Shown here: positions 15,880 through 23,729 of the stretch, piece after piece
Numbering within the stretch: position 1 is the first letter of the stretch
Layout of the letters: every line of letters begins with the position of its first letter
Source: Chitinophagales bacterium
GTDB taxonomy: Bacteria > Bacteroidota > Bacteroidia > Chitinophagales > JADIYW01
Assembly: GCA_020848475.1 (NCBI GenBank)
Contig: JADKZZ010000026.1
Location: 1 to 33,782, forward strand
Length of the DNA stretch: 33,782 nt
Direction of reading: 5' to 3'
Notes under the pieces: generated by a model
What the model saw: the letters and a program-made list of their open reading frames with translations, nothing else
What the model was told of the DNA's origin: nothing
Database searches by the model: none
Program-made: the position numbers and the translations under genes

Positions 15880-17436
15880 ATGAACAATCGTAAAACTAAT
15901 ATTCAAAGAGCTTCTTCGGAATTCTTTGATATCGTTGTCATCGGCGGTGGAATTACTGGCGCTGGTATCGCATTAATGGCTGCAAAAAAAGGCTGGAAAA
16001 CATTAATCGTTGATAAACATGATTTTGCTTTTGGCACAAGCTCACGTTCGGCAAAAATGATTCACGGTGGATTGCGTTATTTGCAAAATTTACAAATCAA
16101 ATTAGTAAAAGAGGCATTACATGAGCGCGAACACTTACTGAAGGAATATCCACATCTGGTAAAACCGCAACCGTTTTTTATGCCAATTTATAAATCTAAA
16201 TTAAACAAACTTAAATTAGGTATTGGCCTTTCTGGTTACGATTATCTCACAGGTGAAAGTAGTATGCCTAAACATGAAGCCATTAAAGTTGATAAGATTA
16301 AAGAACGATTTCCTCAAATTAAATCTGATAACATCGTTGGTGGTTATATCTATTATGATGCAAAGACTAATGATGCTAGGCTAACCAACGACATCATTCA
16401 AGAAGCTGTTGACTTAGGTGCTGTTTCTATTAATTATTTTGAAGTTGAAAATATTATTTGTAAGGATAACATTGTAAATGAAATTATTTGCACAGATAAT
16501 ATTTCTAAAATAAAATACAACATTCAAGCAAAGGTATATATTGCAGCAACAGGTATTTGGACCGATGATACCATGAAATTATTACACAATAATTCTTCAG
16601 AACAATTCATGATGCCGAGCAAAGGGATTCACCTGATTGTAGATGCTTCCCATTTTCCAAAAGATTGTGTTATGCTTTTGCCAACTGCAAATAATGATGG
16701 TAGAATGATTTGGTGCATGCCTTGGGACGACAATTTAAGCGTTGTAGGTACTACAGATACTGAATATAATGGTTCAAATGAAGAAATGACAGTACTGAAA
16801 GAGGAAGTCAATTATATTTTAGACAGCGTAAATGCACAACTTAAAGACAAGAAATTAACGCACGGCGACATATTAAGTGTGTATGCAGGAATTAGACCAT
16901 TGTTAAACGAAAAAACTAACAATAATAAAAGTACAAAACGGTCAAGAGATTATAAGATATGGTGGAATAATGATAACATGCTCACTATTTCAGGTGGAAA
17001 GCTGACTTCTTTTTTATCAATGGCGGAAAAAGTGATAGAAGAAATTGAACAAAAACACAGCTTGGAAACATCGATGAATAATAGTATAAAAATAAACTCT
17101 ATTATCGACAAATTTAAACATCGTTATGGCATTAAAAATGCTTCTTTGATAGCTGACATTGCACAAGAAAATATACAATTTATCGACACATTTGACAATT
17201 ACAATTATTGTACCGCTGAAATATTATTTTTTATTAGACATCAACATGCACAGAAAATTGATGATATTCTTACAAGAAGAACGCTGATTTCTTATCAAAT
17301 GAAAAATTATGACACGCTTTTAATTCAAAACATTTCAGATATTTTAGCAAAAGAGTTAAATTGGAGTAATGAAGACAAACAAATGGATATAGAAAATTAT
17401 AAAAAATCATGGATGCTTATGCATTCTTGGCTTTAA
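15880..17436 (+). CDS. GlpD-family FAD-dependent glycerol-3-phosphate dehydrogenase, second paralogue
   Basis: This 518-aa flavoenzyme has the GlpD signatures: VVIGGGITGAGIALMAA at the N-terminus, GTSSRSAKMIHGGLRYLQNLQ, DGRMIWCMPWDDNLSVVGTTDTEYNG, YAGIRPLLNEK and ISGGKLTSFLSMAEKV. I chose ATG at 15880; an in-frame TTG six bases upstream is less likely. The start is 10 bp after the stop of the AGPS-like gene, so the two are almost certainly co-translated. It differs throughout from the other GlpD at 2415-4037 and has a shorter C-terminal domain. In this operon it may interconvert glycerol-3-phosphate and DHAP, or their lipid forms, for the AGPS-like enzyme. Which substrate it takes is inference. 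The substrate-site arginines appear conserved. Confidence 0.88.
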   Translation: MNNRKTNIQRASSEFFDIVVIGGGITGAGIALMAAKKGWKTLIVDKHDFAFGTSSRSAKMIHGGLRYLQNLQIKLVKEALHEREHLLKEYPHLVKPQPFFMPIYKSKLNKLKLGIGLSGYDYLTGESSMPKHEAIKVDKIKERFPQIKSDNIVGGYIYYDAKTNDARLTNDIIQEAVDLGAVSINYFEVENIICKDNIVNEIICTDNISKIKYNIQAKVYIAATGIWTDDTMKLLHNNSSEQFMMPSKGIHLIVDASHFPKDCVMLLPTANNDGRMIWCMPWDDNLSVVGTTDTEYNGSNEEMTVLKEEVNYILDSVNAQLKDKKLTHGDILSVYAGIRPLLNEKTNNNKSTKRSRDYKIWWNNDNMLTISGGKLTSFLSMAEKVIEEIEQKHSLETSMNNSIKINSIIDKFKHRYGIKNASLIADIAQENIQFIDTFDNYNYCTAEILFFIRHQHAQKIDDILTRRTLISYQMKNYDTLLIQNISDILAKELNWSNEDKQMDIENYKKSWMLMHSWL

Positions 17437-17479
17437 TATTTTCTTCATTTTTTTGATTGATAATTCTTAATACAAAAAC

Positions 17480-18427
17480 ATGAAACTTGCTTTCTTAATT
17501 AATGGTACAGCATCTGGCGTTAATAAACTTAAATATAAAATTGAGACTACTTTCAAAGAATTTGAACCCAAACTTTTCGTCTCAGAATCAGCTGGTCATA
17601 TTACACAACTCGCACAAACTGCTGTAGCTCGCTCGTATGATACAATTATCATTTGCGGCGGTGATGGCACACTTAACGAAGGCATAAATGGAATTATAAA
17701 TGCATTAAAAATAGGATTAGGCGACACACATGACGCTTATGATTGGGAAAAAATTGCTCAAATAAAAATTGGAATTTTACCTGCTGGAAGTGGTAATGAT
17801 TTTTCAAAAACAGTGATGGTCGGCAAAGATATTGACTATCTTAAAAATCTAATTTTACAAAAGCGCTCACAACTGATAGACATCGGTTGGGTTTCCTTTT
17901 TCAAACCTAATAATGAACCAGCTCATCGTTTCTTCATTAATATTACAGATGTAGGTATGGGCGGCGAAACTGTTTTAAAACTACAAAAAAATAAAATTCC
18001 TGCTTTAGGTGCAAGCTTCAATTATTTTTGGGCGATTACTTCAACGCTTGCTTCTTATGAAAAAGTAAAAATAAAAGCCACAGGCGACAATTTTTTATGG
18101 GAAGGAAAAGCCATTAATTTTGTAGTGGCTAATGGTAGGTATTTTGGAAATGGTCTTGCAGTTGCACCTGATGCATCAGTAACAGATGGCAAATTTGAAA
18201 TTGTAGTTATTGGCGATGTTACTCTTTTAGATTACTTTAAAAATTTAGGAAAAGTAAAAAAAGGAGAAAGAATAACACATCCAGAAGTGCATTATTTCCA
18301 ATTAGAAAAAGTCAGCATAGAATCAGCAGAATCAAGACAAATTTCTATTGATATGGATGGCGAATTTATTGGATATGCACCAATGACACTTATCAACTTA
18401 CATCATAAAATAAATTTCATTTTTTAA
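17480..18427 (+). CDS. Diacylglycerol kinase family lipid kinase (DagK/YegS-like)
   Basis: Members of this family use ATP to phosphorylate diacylglycerol, sphingoid bases or other lipid alcohols. The 315-aa protein has the nucleotide-binding GGDGTLNEGINGI (60-72), the second glycine-rich loop LPAGSGNDFSKT (100-111), a middle INITDVGMGGETV and the acidic SIDMDGEF near residue 290 that helps bind metal. All catalytic-domain motifs are intact. It is a soluble or peripheral membrane enzyme of usual length. The gene follows the GlpD paralogue by 43 bp, is the last of the three-gene operon, and is followed by a strong hairpin terminator. Being next to AGPS-like and GlpD-like genes suggests that it phosphorylates a glycerolipid such as alkyl- or acylglycerol; this is inference. 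Confidence 0.9.
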   Translation: MKLAFLINGTASGVNKLKYKIETTFKEFEPKLFVSESAGHITQLAQTAVARSYDTIIICGGDGTLNEGINGIINALKIGLGDTHDAYDWEKIAQIKIGILPAGSGNDFSKTVMVGKDIDYLKNLILQKRSQLIDIGWVSFFKPNNEPAHRFFINITDVGMGGETVLKLQKNKIPALGASFNYFWAITSTLASYEKVKIKATGDNFLWEGKAINFVVANGRYFGNGLAVAPDASVTDGKFEIVVIGDVTLLDYFKNLGKVKKGERITHPEVHYFQLEKVSIESAESRQISIDMDGEFIGYAPMTLINLHHKINFIF

Positions 18428-18447
18428 TTTAATAGCCTCCGTAAAAT

Positions 18448-18479
18448 AAAAATGTCCTGAATTTTTTCAGGACATTTTT
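18448..18479. terminator. Bidirectional terminator of the lipid operon
   Basis: A perfect 14-bp stem (AAAAATGTCCTGAA / TTCAGGACATTTTT) has a TTTT loop and A/T runs at both bases. It sits between the convergent lipid-kinase and DUF6089-like genes, so it can stop transcription from both sides. Confidence 0.9.
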
Positions 18480-18499
18480 CATAAATTATGAAATGCATT

Positions 18500-19537
18500 T
18501 TACCATTTAGGACAAGCAAATTTATGATGATATGGATTACGTTTTCCGCAGCTACCAAATCCTAATCGTTTACCAGTTGCACCTAAAGAGAATGAAAATG
18601 TTAACTGAACATGGAAAAATTGATCATTGTCCTTTTTATCACCACGTTGTTGTCCAATTCCAATAGGTTTTAAGTTACCTGTAACCACGTCTTTTTGACC
18701 TTCGACATAGTTATGCTCGTTTTGAGGATATCTACCCGTATTTACTCTATTTTGCAATACTTGTGCTATTGGCGACATAGAAGAAACATCTTGTGGATTA
18801 ACATAGCTACCACTTACATCATCTAAATAGTCTGTAAATGTTTGGTGATAAACACCTTCTAAAGCAATAGAAAATAATTCTGTTACATTATATTTAATTC
18901 CTAATAATGCCATCAAGTCAAACTGGAAATTGCTATACATTTTTTTATAACCAATGGTCTGACCTTCTGTTCCTAATGGTCTCAATTTTATTTTAGAACC
19001 AATTTTATTACCTGCAGCATCTTGCTCATATGTGTAAGGATTGAAATAAAAGAAACCTAAACCTGCTCCTAAATATGGTGCCCATCTTTCTTTTGAGCCT
19101 TTTGCTTCATTGTGAATATATTTTTTCAAATTCACTTCACCAATCGCTTGAAACTCGAACATGTGTGTTTCAAAATTCAAATTACGTCTTGCACGGAACC
19201 AGCTATCATCAGGGCTTTGACCTGGTGCTGGTGGTCTGCCGTCTGTATTTCTGTCATCAGCCTTTAACATACCATACATCAAATTAGCACGAACAGCAAA
19301 TATTTTATTGACATTATATCTGTAAAATGCAGAAATGCAATAACGAGTCGCTTTAAAATCGACATCTCGTAAAAATGGTGAACCAATTTTATTAGCACCA
19401 CCTAAGTCCGTTAAGGCAAAATTTGGACCAATAGAAAAACCTACATCGTGGCCACTTCCTTCAGCATCATTCGCTTTTGAGTAATCGCATAAAAACAGCA
19501 AGGTAATAAACAGTAAACATGAAATGACTTTCTTCAT
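18500..19537 (-). CDS. DUF6089-like outer-membrane beta-barrel protein
   Basis: The product is a secreted protein of 345 aa with a classical signal peptide (MKKVISCLLFITLLFLCDYSKA). I start it at the ATG at 19537 rather than an in-frame codon 36 bp upstream, because the signal peptide begins there. The mature part begins DVGFSIGPNFALTDLGGANK and continues with alternating aromatic strands (YCISAFYRYNVNKIFAVRANLMYGML, NLNFETHMFEFQAIGEVNL, WAPYLGAGLGFFYFNPY, FDLMALLGIKYNVTELFSIALEGVYHQTFTDYLDD), typical of small Bacteroidota outer-membrane barrels of the DUF6089/PorT-like kind. The function of this group is unknown to me. It ends at the shared terminator. Confidence 0.75.
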   Translation of the reverse strand: MKKVISCLLFITLLFLCDYSKANDAEGSGHDVGFSIGPNFALTDLGGANKIGSPFLRDVDFKATRYCISAFYRYNVNKIFAVRANLMYGMLKADDRNTDGRPPAPGQSPDDSWFRARRNLNFETHMFEFQAIGEVNLKKYIHNEAKGSKERWAPYLGAGLGFFYFNPYTYEQDAAGNKIGSKIKLRPLGTEGQTIGYKKMYSNFQFDLMALLGIKYNVTELFSIALEGVYHQTFTDYLDDVSGSYVNPQDVSSMSPIAQVLQNRVNTGRYPQNEHNYVEGQKDVVTGNLKPIGIGQQRGDKKDNDQFFHVQLTFSFSLGATGKRLGFGSCGKRNPYHHKFACPKW

Positions 19538-19580
19538 CGGGTTAGTTTTAGTTATTATCGGTAAAAATACCAAAAAAAAA

Positions 19581-20216
19581 TTATTTATCCATTATTTTTC
19601 TTCCAATTTTAGCACAAATCATACAATTCTGAACATTATGGCCTCGTGCTGTACAATACTCGCGACCATAATAAATAATTTGCAAGTGTAATTTGTTCCA
19701 TAGCTCCTCGCGAAATACACGTTTTAAATCCTTTTCTGTTTGCTCCACATTTTTTCCAGAACTCAAATTCCATCTGTATGCCAATCTATGTATATGTGTG
19801 TCAACAGGAAATGCAGGCACTCCAAATGCTTGACTCATAACAACACTTGCCGTTTTATGACCTACGCCTGGAAGTCGCTCTAAATCAGTAAACGTTGAAG
19901 GCACATTTCCATTGTATTCTGTAATTAAAATACTTGACAAATCAGATATTGCTTGTGATTTTTTTGGAGACAAGCCACATGGACGAATGATTGATTTGAT
20001 ATCTTCTACTGGAATTTTCGACATATCATACGGATTATCAGCCAACGTAAACAAAGCTGGTGTCACCTGATTCACTCTTACATCTGTACATTGTGCAGAC
20101 AATAAAACGGCAATTAATAGCGTATATGCATCTTTATGATCTAATGGAATCGGCGGATTCGGATACAATGCATCTAGGGTTTTTACTATATATTCTGCTT
20201 TTTCTTTTTTGGTCAC
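19581..20216 (-). CDS. nth: Endonuclease III (DNA glycosylase/AP lyase)
   Basis: Endonuclease III removes oxidised pyrimidines from DNA and nicks the resulting abasic site in base excision repair. The protein of about 211 aa has the helix-hairpin-helix LPGVGHKTASVVMSQAFGVPAFPVDTHIHRLAYRW, which includes the catalytic Lys (GHKT) and Asp (VDTH). The C-terminal iron-sulfur loop is unusual: the sequence reads C-x9-C-x2-C and then ends AKIGRKIMDK, so the fourth cysteine of the usual C-x6-C-x2-C-x5-C motif is absent. The start is GTG at 20216 or TTG at 20222; there is no ATG nearby. It is divergent from rnhA across about 45 bp. Confidence 0.93.
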   Translation of the reverse strand: MTKKEKAEYIVKTLDALYPNPPIPLDHKDAYTLLIAVLLSAQCTDVRVNQVTPALFTLADNPYDMSKIPVEDIKSIIRPCGLSPKKSQAISDLSSILITEYNGNVPSTFTDLERLPGVGHKTASVVMSQAFGVPAFPVDTHIHRLAYRWNLSSGKNVEQTEKDLKRVFREELWNKLHLQIIYYGREYCTARGHNVQNCMICAKIGRKIMDK

Positions 20217-20265
20217 GTTCAAAAATAAGAATTAGAATAGTATATTCGGTTCCAAAAATTCCACA

Positions 20266-20742
20266 ATGGTTGAAATCTATACAGATGGTGCAGCAAGAGG
20301 CAATCCTGGTCCAGGTGGCTATGGTGTAGTCATGCTGGCTGCTGGCCATAGAAAAGAAATTTCCAAAGGCTATCGATTAACTACAAACAACAGAATGGAA
20401 TTAATGGCTGTTATCGTTGGATTGGAAGCATTGAAAAAACAAGATTTAGATATTACAATTTATTCCGATTCAAAATATGTGGTAGAATCTGTTGAACAAG
20501 GATGGGTTTTTCAGTGGGACAGAAAAGAAGATTTTGCCAAGAAAAAAAATCGAGATTTATGGAAACGGTTTCTGAAATTGTATGCATACCAAAACATTCG
20601 ATTTGTTTGGGTAAAAGGTCACTCTAGCAATATAGAAAACAATAGGTGCGATATCTTGGCAACAGAGGCTGCAGATGGTTTTGAACTCGATGTTGATGAA
20701 GCTTATGAAAGAGAAATTAATAACAAAAAAGGACTGTTTTAG
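20266..20742 (+). CDS. rnhA: Ribonuclease HI
   Basis: RNase HI cleaves the RNA strand of RNA-DNA hybrids, clearing primers and R-loops. The 158-aa protein carries all four metal-binding acidic residues of the family: D7 in YTDGAARGNPGPGGYG, E45 in NNRMELMAV, D68 in YSDSKYVV and D129 in NNRCDILAT, plus the catalytic H119 in VKGHSS. Length and order match E. coli RnhA, and there is no extra hybrid-binding domain. It is divergent from nth, and its stop is 2 bp before the GTG of the TauE-like permease, so it probably shares a transcript with it. Confidence 0.96.
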   Translation: MVEIYTDGAARGNPGPGGYGVVMLAAGHRKEISKGYRLTTNNRMELMAVIVGLEALKKQDLDITIYSDSKYVVESVEQGWVFQWDRKEDFAKKKNRDLWKRFLKLYAYQNIRFVWVKGHSSNIENNRCDILATEAADGFELDVDEAYEREINNKKGLF

Positions 20743-20744
20743 CA

Positions 20745-21488
20745 GTGCCAATTGAAGTTTATATCATTTCTATTATCTTTTTAGGTTCGCTAATATATAG
20801 TACGTTTGGATTTGGTGATGCGCTTTTCAGTATGCCTTTTCTAACATTAATTATTGGCATAAAAACAGCAACACCATTAATGACAATGAATGGCACTACT
20901 TTAGCACTTGTATTATTTATAAAACACAGAAATGACATTCAGTGGCGCGCTGCCTTGAAGTTATTGCTTGCCTCTGTTTGTGGTATTCCGTTTGGCATTT
21001 ATTTTCTAAAATATGGAAATGAAAATATCATAAAGATTATTCTAGGCCTTATTATTACTAGTGTTTCTGTATATAATTTGTATATAAAAAAAGATGCCAT
21101 TACACAAATAATTCCATCATTTTCTGTATATTTTTTTGGATTTATAGCAGGCATTTTAGGTGGCGCATTTAATACAGGTGGTCCAGCTGTGGCTATCTAC
21201 GGAACTTTAAGTGGTTGGACACAATTACAATTTGTGAGCACGCTACAAGGCTACTTTTTGCCAAATGATGTTTTTATTTTAATTGGGCAATTAAGCGCAG
21301 GATTATTAAACAAAACAGTAGTGTATTATTACTTAATTTGTTTGCCTTTTTTATTATTAGCAACACTTATTGGAAATAAAATTCGCAAGATGATACCAAC
21401 AACAAAATTTAATCGTTATTTATTTGGTATTTTAATGTGTGTTGGCCTAGTATTTCTTTTGCGAGCATTGTTGCAATTACAAGCCTAA
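20745..21488 (+). CDS. TauE/SafE family (TSUP) membrane permease
   Basis: This 247-aa integral membrane protein probably exports a sulfur-containing or organic anion such as sulfite or sulfoacetate; the substrate cannot be read from the sequence. It has seven or eight hydrophobic segments, and the family's repeated G-rich halves are visible as IYSTFGFGDALFSMPFLTLIIGIKTATPL near the N-terminus and GFIAGILGGAFNTGGPAVAIYGTLSGW in the middle. The start is GTG 2 bp after the rnhA stop, implying translational coupling. Its last 12 bp overlap the 3' end of the convergent gene at 21477-21824. Confidence 0.88.
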   Translation: MPIEVYIISIIFLGSLIYSTFGFGDALFSMPFLTLIIGIKTATPLMTMNGTTLALVLFIKHRNDIQWRAALKLLLASVCGIPFGIYFLKYGNENIIKIILGLIITSVSVYNLYIKKDAITQIIPSFSVYFFGFIAGILGGAFNTGGPAVAIYGTLSGWTQLQFVSTLQGYFLPNDVFILIGQLSAGLLNKTVVYYYLICLPFLLLATLIGNKIRKMIPTTKFNRYLFGILMCVGLVFLLRALLQLQA

Positions 21489-21824
21489 AGCACCATGCTT
21501 AATGCCATTTTCTACAATTTCGACTTGGTTTAAGTCTTCGCCCAACAAAAAGCCTTGCAAATGAAAAACAATACTTTTGATGCCATTTTGTTGACGTACT
21601 TTTATGCTCACCTTTTTATCAAATGGCGAAAACAAGGAAAATTTTATTTTTTCGCCATTTTTCACTGCTTTAATTTCTCGTTTCATAAACTCAGATTCAA
21701 CACGAATCGTTTCTATTGAATAACCTGAATGATTGTAAATAACCATTTTGTGACTGGCATATAGATAAGCACCAATCAAGATCATTAAAACAAAAAGAAA
21801 AATATAAGTAGAGCGTGTTCGCAT
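21477..21824 (-). CDS. Hypothetical membrane-anchored protein, 115 aa
   Basis: I do not recognise this family. Residues 7-24 (YIFLFVLMILIGAYLYAS) form one N-terminal membrane anchor after a basic start (MRTRST). The rest is predicted beta-rich and exposed outside the cytoplasm (KMVIYNHSGYSIETIRVESEFMKREIKAVKNGEKIKFSLFSPFDKKVSIKVRQQNG), resembling a small single beta domain. Its 3' end overlaps the TauE-like gene by 12 bp tail to tail. It is divergent from the 535-aa gene. Confidence 0.6.
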   Translation of the reverse strand: MRTRSTYIFLFVLMILIGAYLYASHKMVIYNHSGYSIETIRVESEFMKREIKAVKNGEKIKFSLFSPFDKKVSIKVRQQNGIKSIVFHLQGFLLGEDLNQVEIVENGIKHGALGL

Positions 21825-21890
21825 AAGACAAATTAGCTTACAAAATTATTAAAATAATTATAATTTAGCAAATGGAAACACCACAGTAAT

Positions 21891-23498
21891 ATGCCAAAAA
21901 ATGATTATGTATATGAATTAATTCAGTCTTTAAATAAATCTGAAAAAAGATATTTTAAACTCTATTTTGCCACAGCAACTAAAACGCCTAAACATGTTTT
22001 ATTATTCTCCATCTTAGAAAAAGAATCGCAATATGATGAAAAGAAAATAAGGCAAAAGTTGACTGATGAATATTTAAAAAAGAATTTTGCAGAAACAAAA
22101 TATTATCTATACCAACAAATTCTAAAAGTATTAAAAGATTATAGAACAGAAAATTCTGTTGACACTATACTCATCGAAAAGACGCAAAATATTGAAATCT
22201 TACTGCAAAAAGCTTTATTTGAACAAGCTATAAATGAGTTGGAAAAAGCAAAAAAAATGGCTTTTGAACATGAGCGATTTGAATTTTTAACCTTGCTTCT
22301 ATCCTATCAAAATAAAATTATTGTATCCACCAGATTGCAAGGATATAACAATATCGATTTGGAAAATTTTTGGCATGAAAAAGAAAATGTATTTAAGAAT
22401 TTTATAGACACGCAAACTGCTCGACATAAAGTCATGCAGTTATTAGAATCCAAAAACAGAATCGGATATATTAAAACTAACAAAGACAAACAATTCTACG
22501 AAACTATAAAAGGTGAAATCGATAATTTGTTAAACAATGCTGATTGCACAATTGCTAAAATCTATGCAATAGAAAGTTTAGTATTCTATTACAATCATAC
22601 AGATGATAAGAAATTACAAAATTTTTATTGCAAAAAACTAATTGAATTACACACACATAATCCATCAATTAATGCAAGTAATCCTTACCAATTGCCATCT
22701 GCCATACATAATTTATGTTTGAGCGAAATCAATTTATTAAGTTTCTCAGAAGCGTTAAAATGGATTGACATTCAAAAAAAATATTTAGAAATAATACACA
22801 ACGATATTGAAATAAAATATAAAGTAGAATGGAGTTTGGCGTCGCTACAATCCTACTTATATAATGTTTCTGGTCGTTTCCAAGAAGGTAAAACTGTCGT
22901 AAAAGACATTATTTATTGGATAGAAAACACAGAGCAAATCGACTCACGCAGTAAATGGATTTTTTATGGCAACTGTGCTGAAATTGTTTTAGGTGCTAAA
23001 GACTACAAGCAATTTTTTTATTGTATGCGCAAAATACGTGAACATTGGGTGCACATCGATGATTACAATAAAATAAATTATACAATATTACAAATTTTAG
23101 CGCACTTAGATGAACATGAAATTGACGCTGTCATCTATTTACAAAATGCACTTGAAAAAGAAATTGCCAGTGTACGCAAAGGAAATTCTACAAAAATTGA
23201 AACCGCATTATTGCAATTATTCCAATCAATCAAAGAATCTAAAAAAAACACTTCTTTAACAAAAATATTACAAGCAGCAAAACAAGCATTATTTGAAAAT
23301 GAACATGAAATGCAAATGGGAGAATTTGAATATGCACTCTGGATAGAACAAATGCTCAACAAAAATTCGTATGAAAATTTAGTACGAGAAAAACGCAGTC
23401 TGCAAGCCAAAGACTTCGAGCAATATTGGAATGATGATTACAAGATACAAGTAAATATCAACGATTTTCGTAAAACTTTGCCAAAACGTATTCGATAA
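21891..23498 (+). CDS. Conserved-looking helical protein of unknown function, 535 aa
   Basis: The function is not known to me. The protein is cytosolic, with no signal peptide or membrane span, and almost entirely alpha-helical with repeated acidic/basic amphipathic helices (for example IEILLQKALFEQAINELEKAKKMAFEHERFEFLTLLLSYQNKI), which suggests a TPR-like solenoid. The N-terminus (YVYELIQSLNKSEKRYFKLYF) resembles a conserved opening I associate with uncharacterised Bacteroidota proteins. It stands alone, with its own leader and a strong 11-bp hairpin just after its stop. A scaffold or adaptor role is possible but unsupported. Confidence 0.75.
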   Translation: MPKNDYVYELIQSLNKSEKRYFKLYFATATKTPKHVLLFSILEKESQYDEKKIRQKLTDEYLKKNFAETKYYLYQQILKVLKDYRTENSVDTILIEKTQNIEILLQKALFEQAINELEKAKKMAFEHERFEFLTLLLSYQNKIIVSTRLQGYNNIDLENFWHEKENVFKNFIDTQTARHKVMQLLESKNRIGYIKTNKDKQFYETIKGEIDNLLNNADCTIAKIYAIESLVFYYNHTDDKKLQNFYCKKLIELHTHNPSINASNPYQLPSAIHNLCLSEINLLSFSEALKWIDIQKKYLEIIHNDIEIKYKVEWSLASLQSYLYNVSGRFQEGKTVVKDIIYWIENTEQIDSRSKWIFYGNCAEIVLGAKDYKQFFYCMRKIREHWVHIDDYNKINYTILQILAHLDEHEIDAVIYLQNALEKEIASVRKGNSTKIETALLQLFQSIKESKKNTSLTKILQAAKQALFENEHEMQMGEFEYALWIEQMLNKNSYENLVREKRSLQAKDFEQYWNDDYKIQVNINDFRKTLPKRIR

Positions 23499-23504
23499 AA
23501 ATGT

Positions 23505-23530
23505 TAGAGACGACATTGCTGTCGTCTCTA
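23505..23530. terminator. Strong hairpin after the 535-aa gene
   Basis: A perfect 11-bp stem (TAGAGACGACA / TGTCGTCTCTA) with a TTGC loop begins 6 bp past the stop codon. It is the most GC-rich hairpin nearby but is followed by ATAATAAATT rather than a T-run, so it may act as a 3'-end stabiliser or a weak terminator. Confidence 0.55.
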
Positions 23531-23675
23531 TAATAAATTAACTAACCAGTCTTTATGAAATAAAATCAAGTAGTTGTTTCACAACAGCTTTTCATAGTTT
23601 TATGATTTCATTCACCTTTCAAAACTATATCTTAATATCATAAAGTAATATTATAGTTAGTATTTGGACGATTTG

Positions 23676-23691
23676 AATGAGTAAACGGTAA
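23676..23691. repeat. Third copy of the GAGTAAACGGT motif
   Basis: AATGAGTAAACGGT here is identical over 14 bp to the copy at 578-591, and TGAGTAAACGGTAA is identical to 600-613. It lies 38-54 bp upstream of the ATG of the PLP enzyme gene, in the position of an operator or upstream promoter element. Confidence 0.5.
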
Positions 23692-23729
23692 AAAATTGTT
23701 TGTTTTTATAATATTCTTTACATTTGAGC

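Noticed and set aside
23531-23723. Possible SAM-type riboswitch upstream of the sulfur enzyme gene
   Set aside because: Only short AT-rich inverted repeats are seen. The conserved multi-stem core of known SAM riboswitches is not recognisable.
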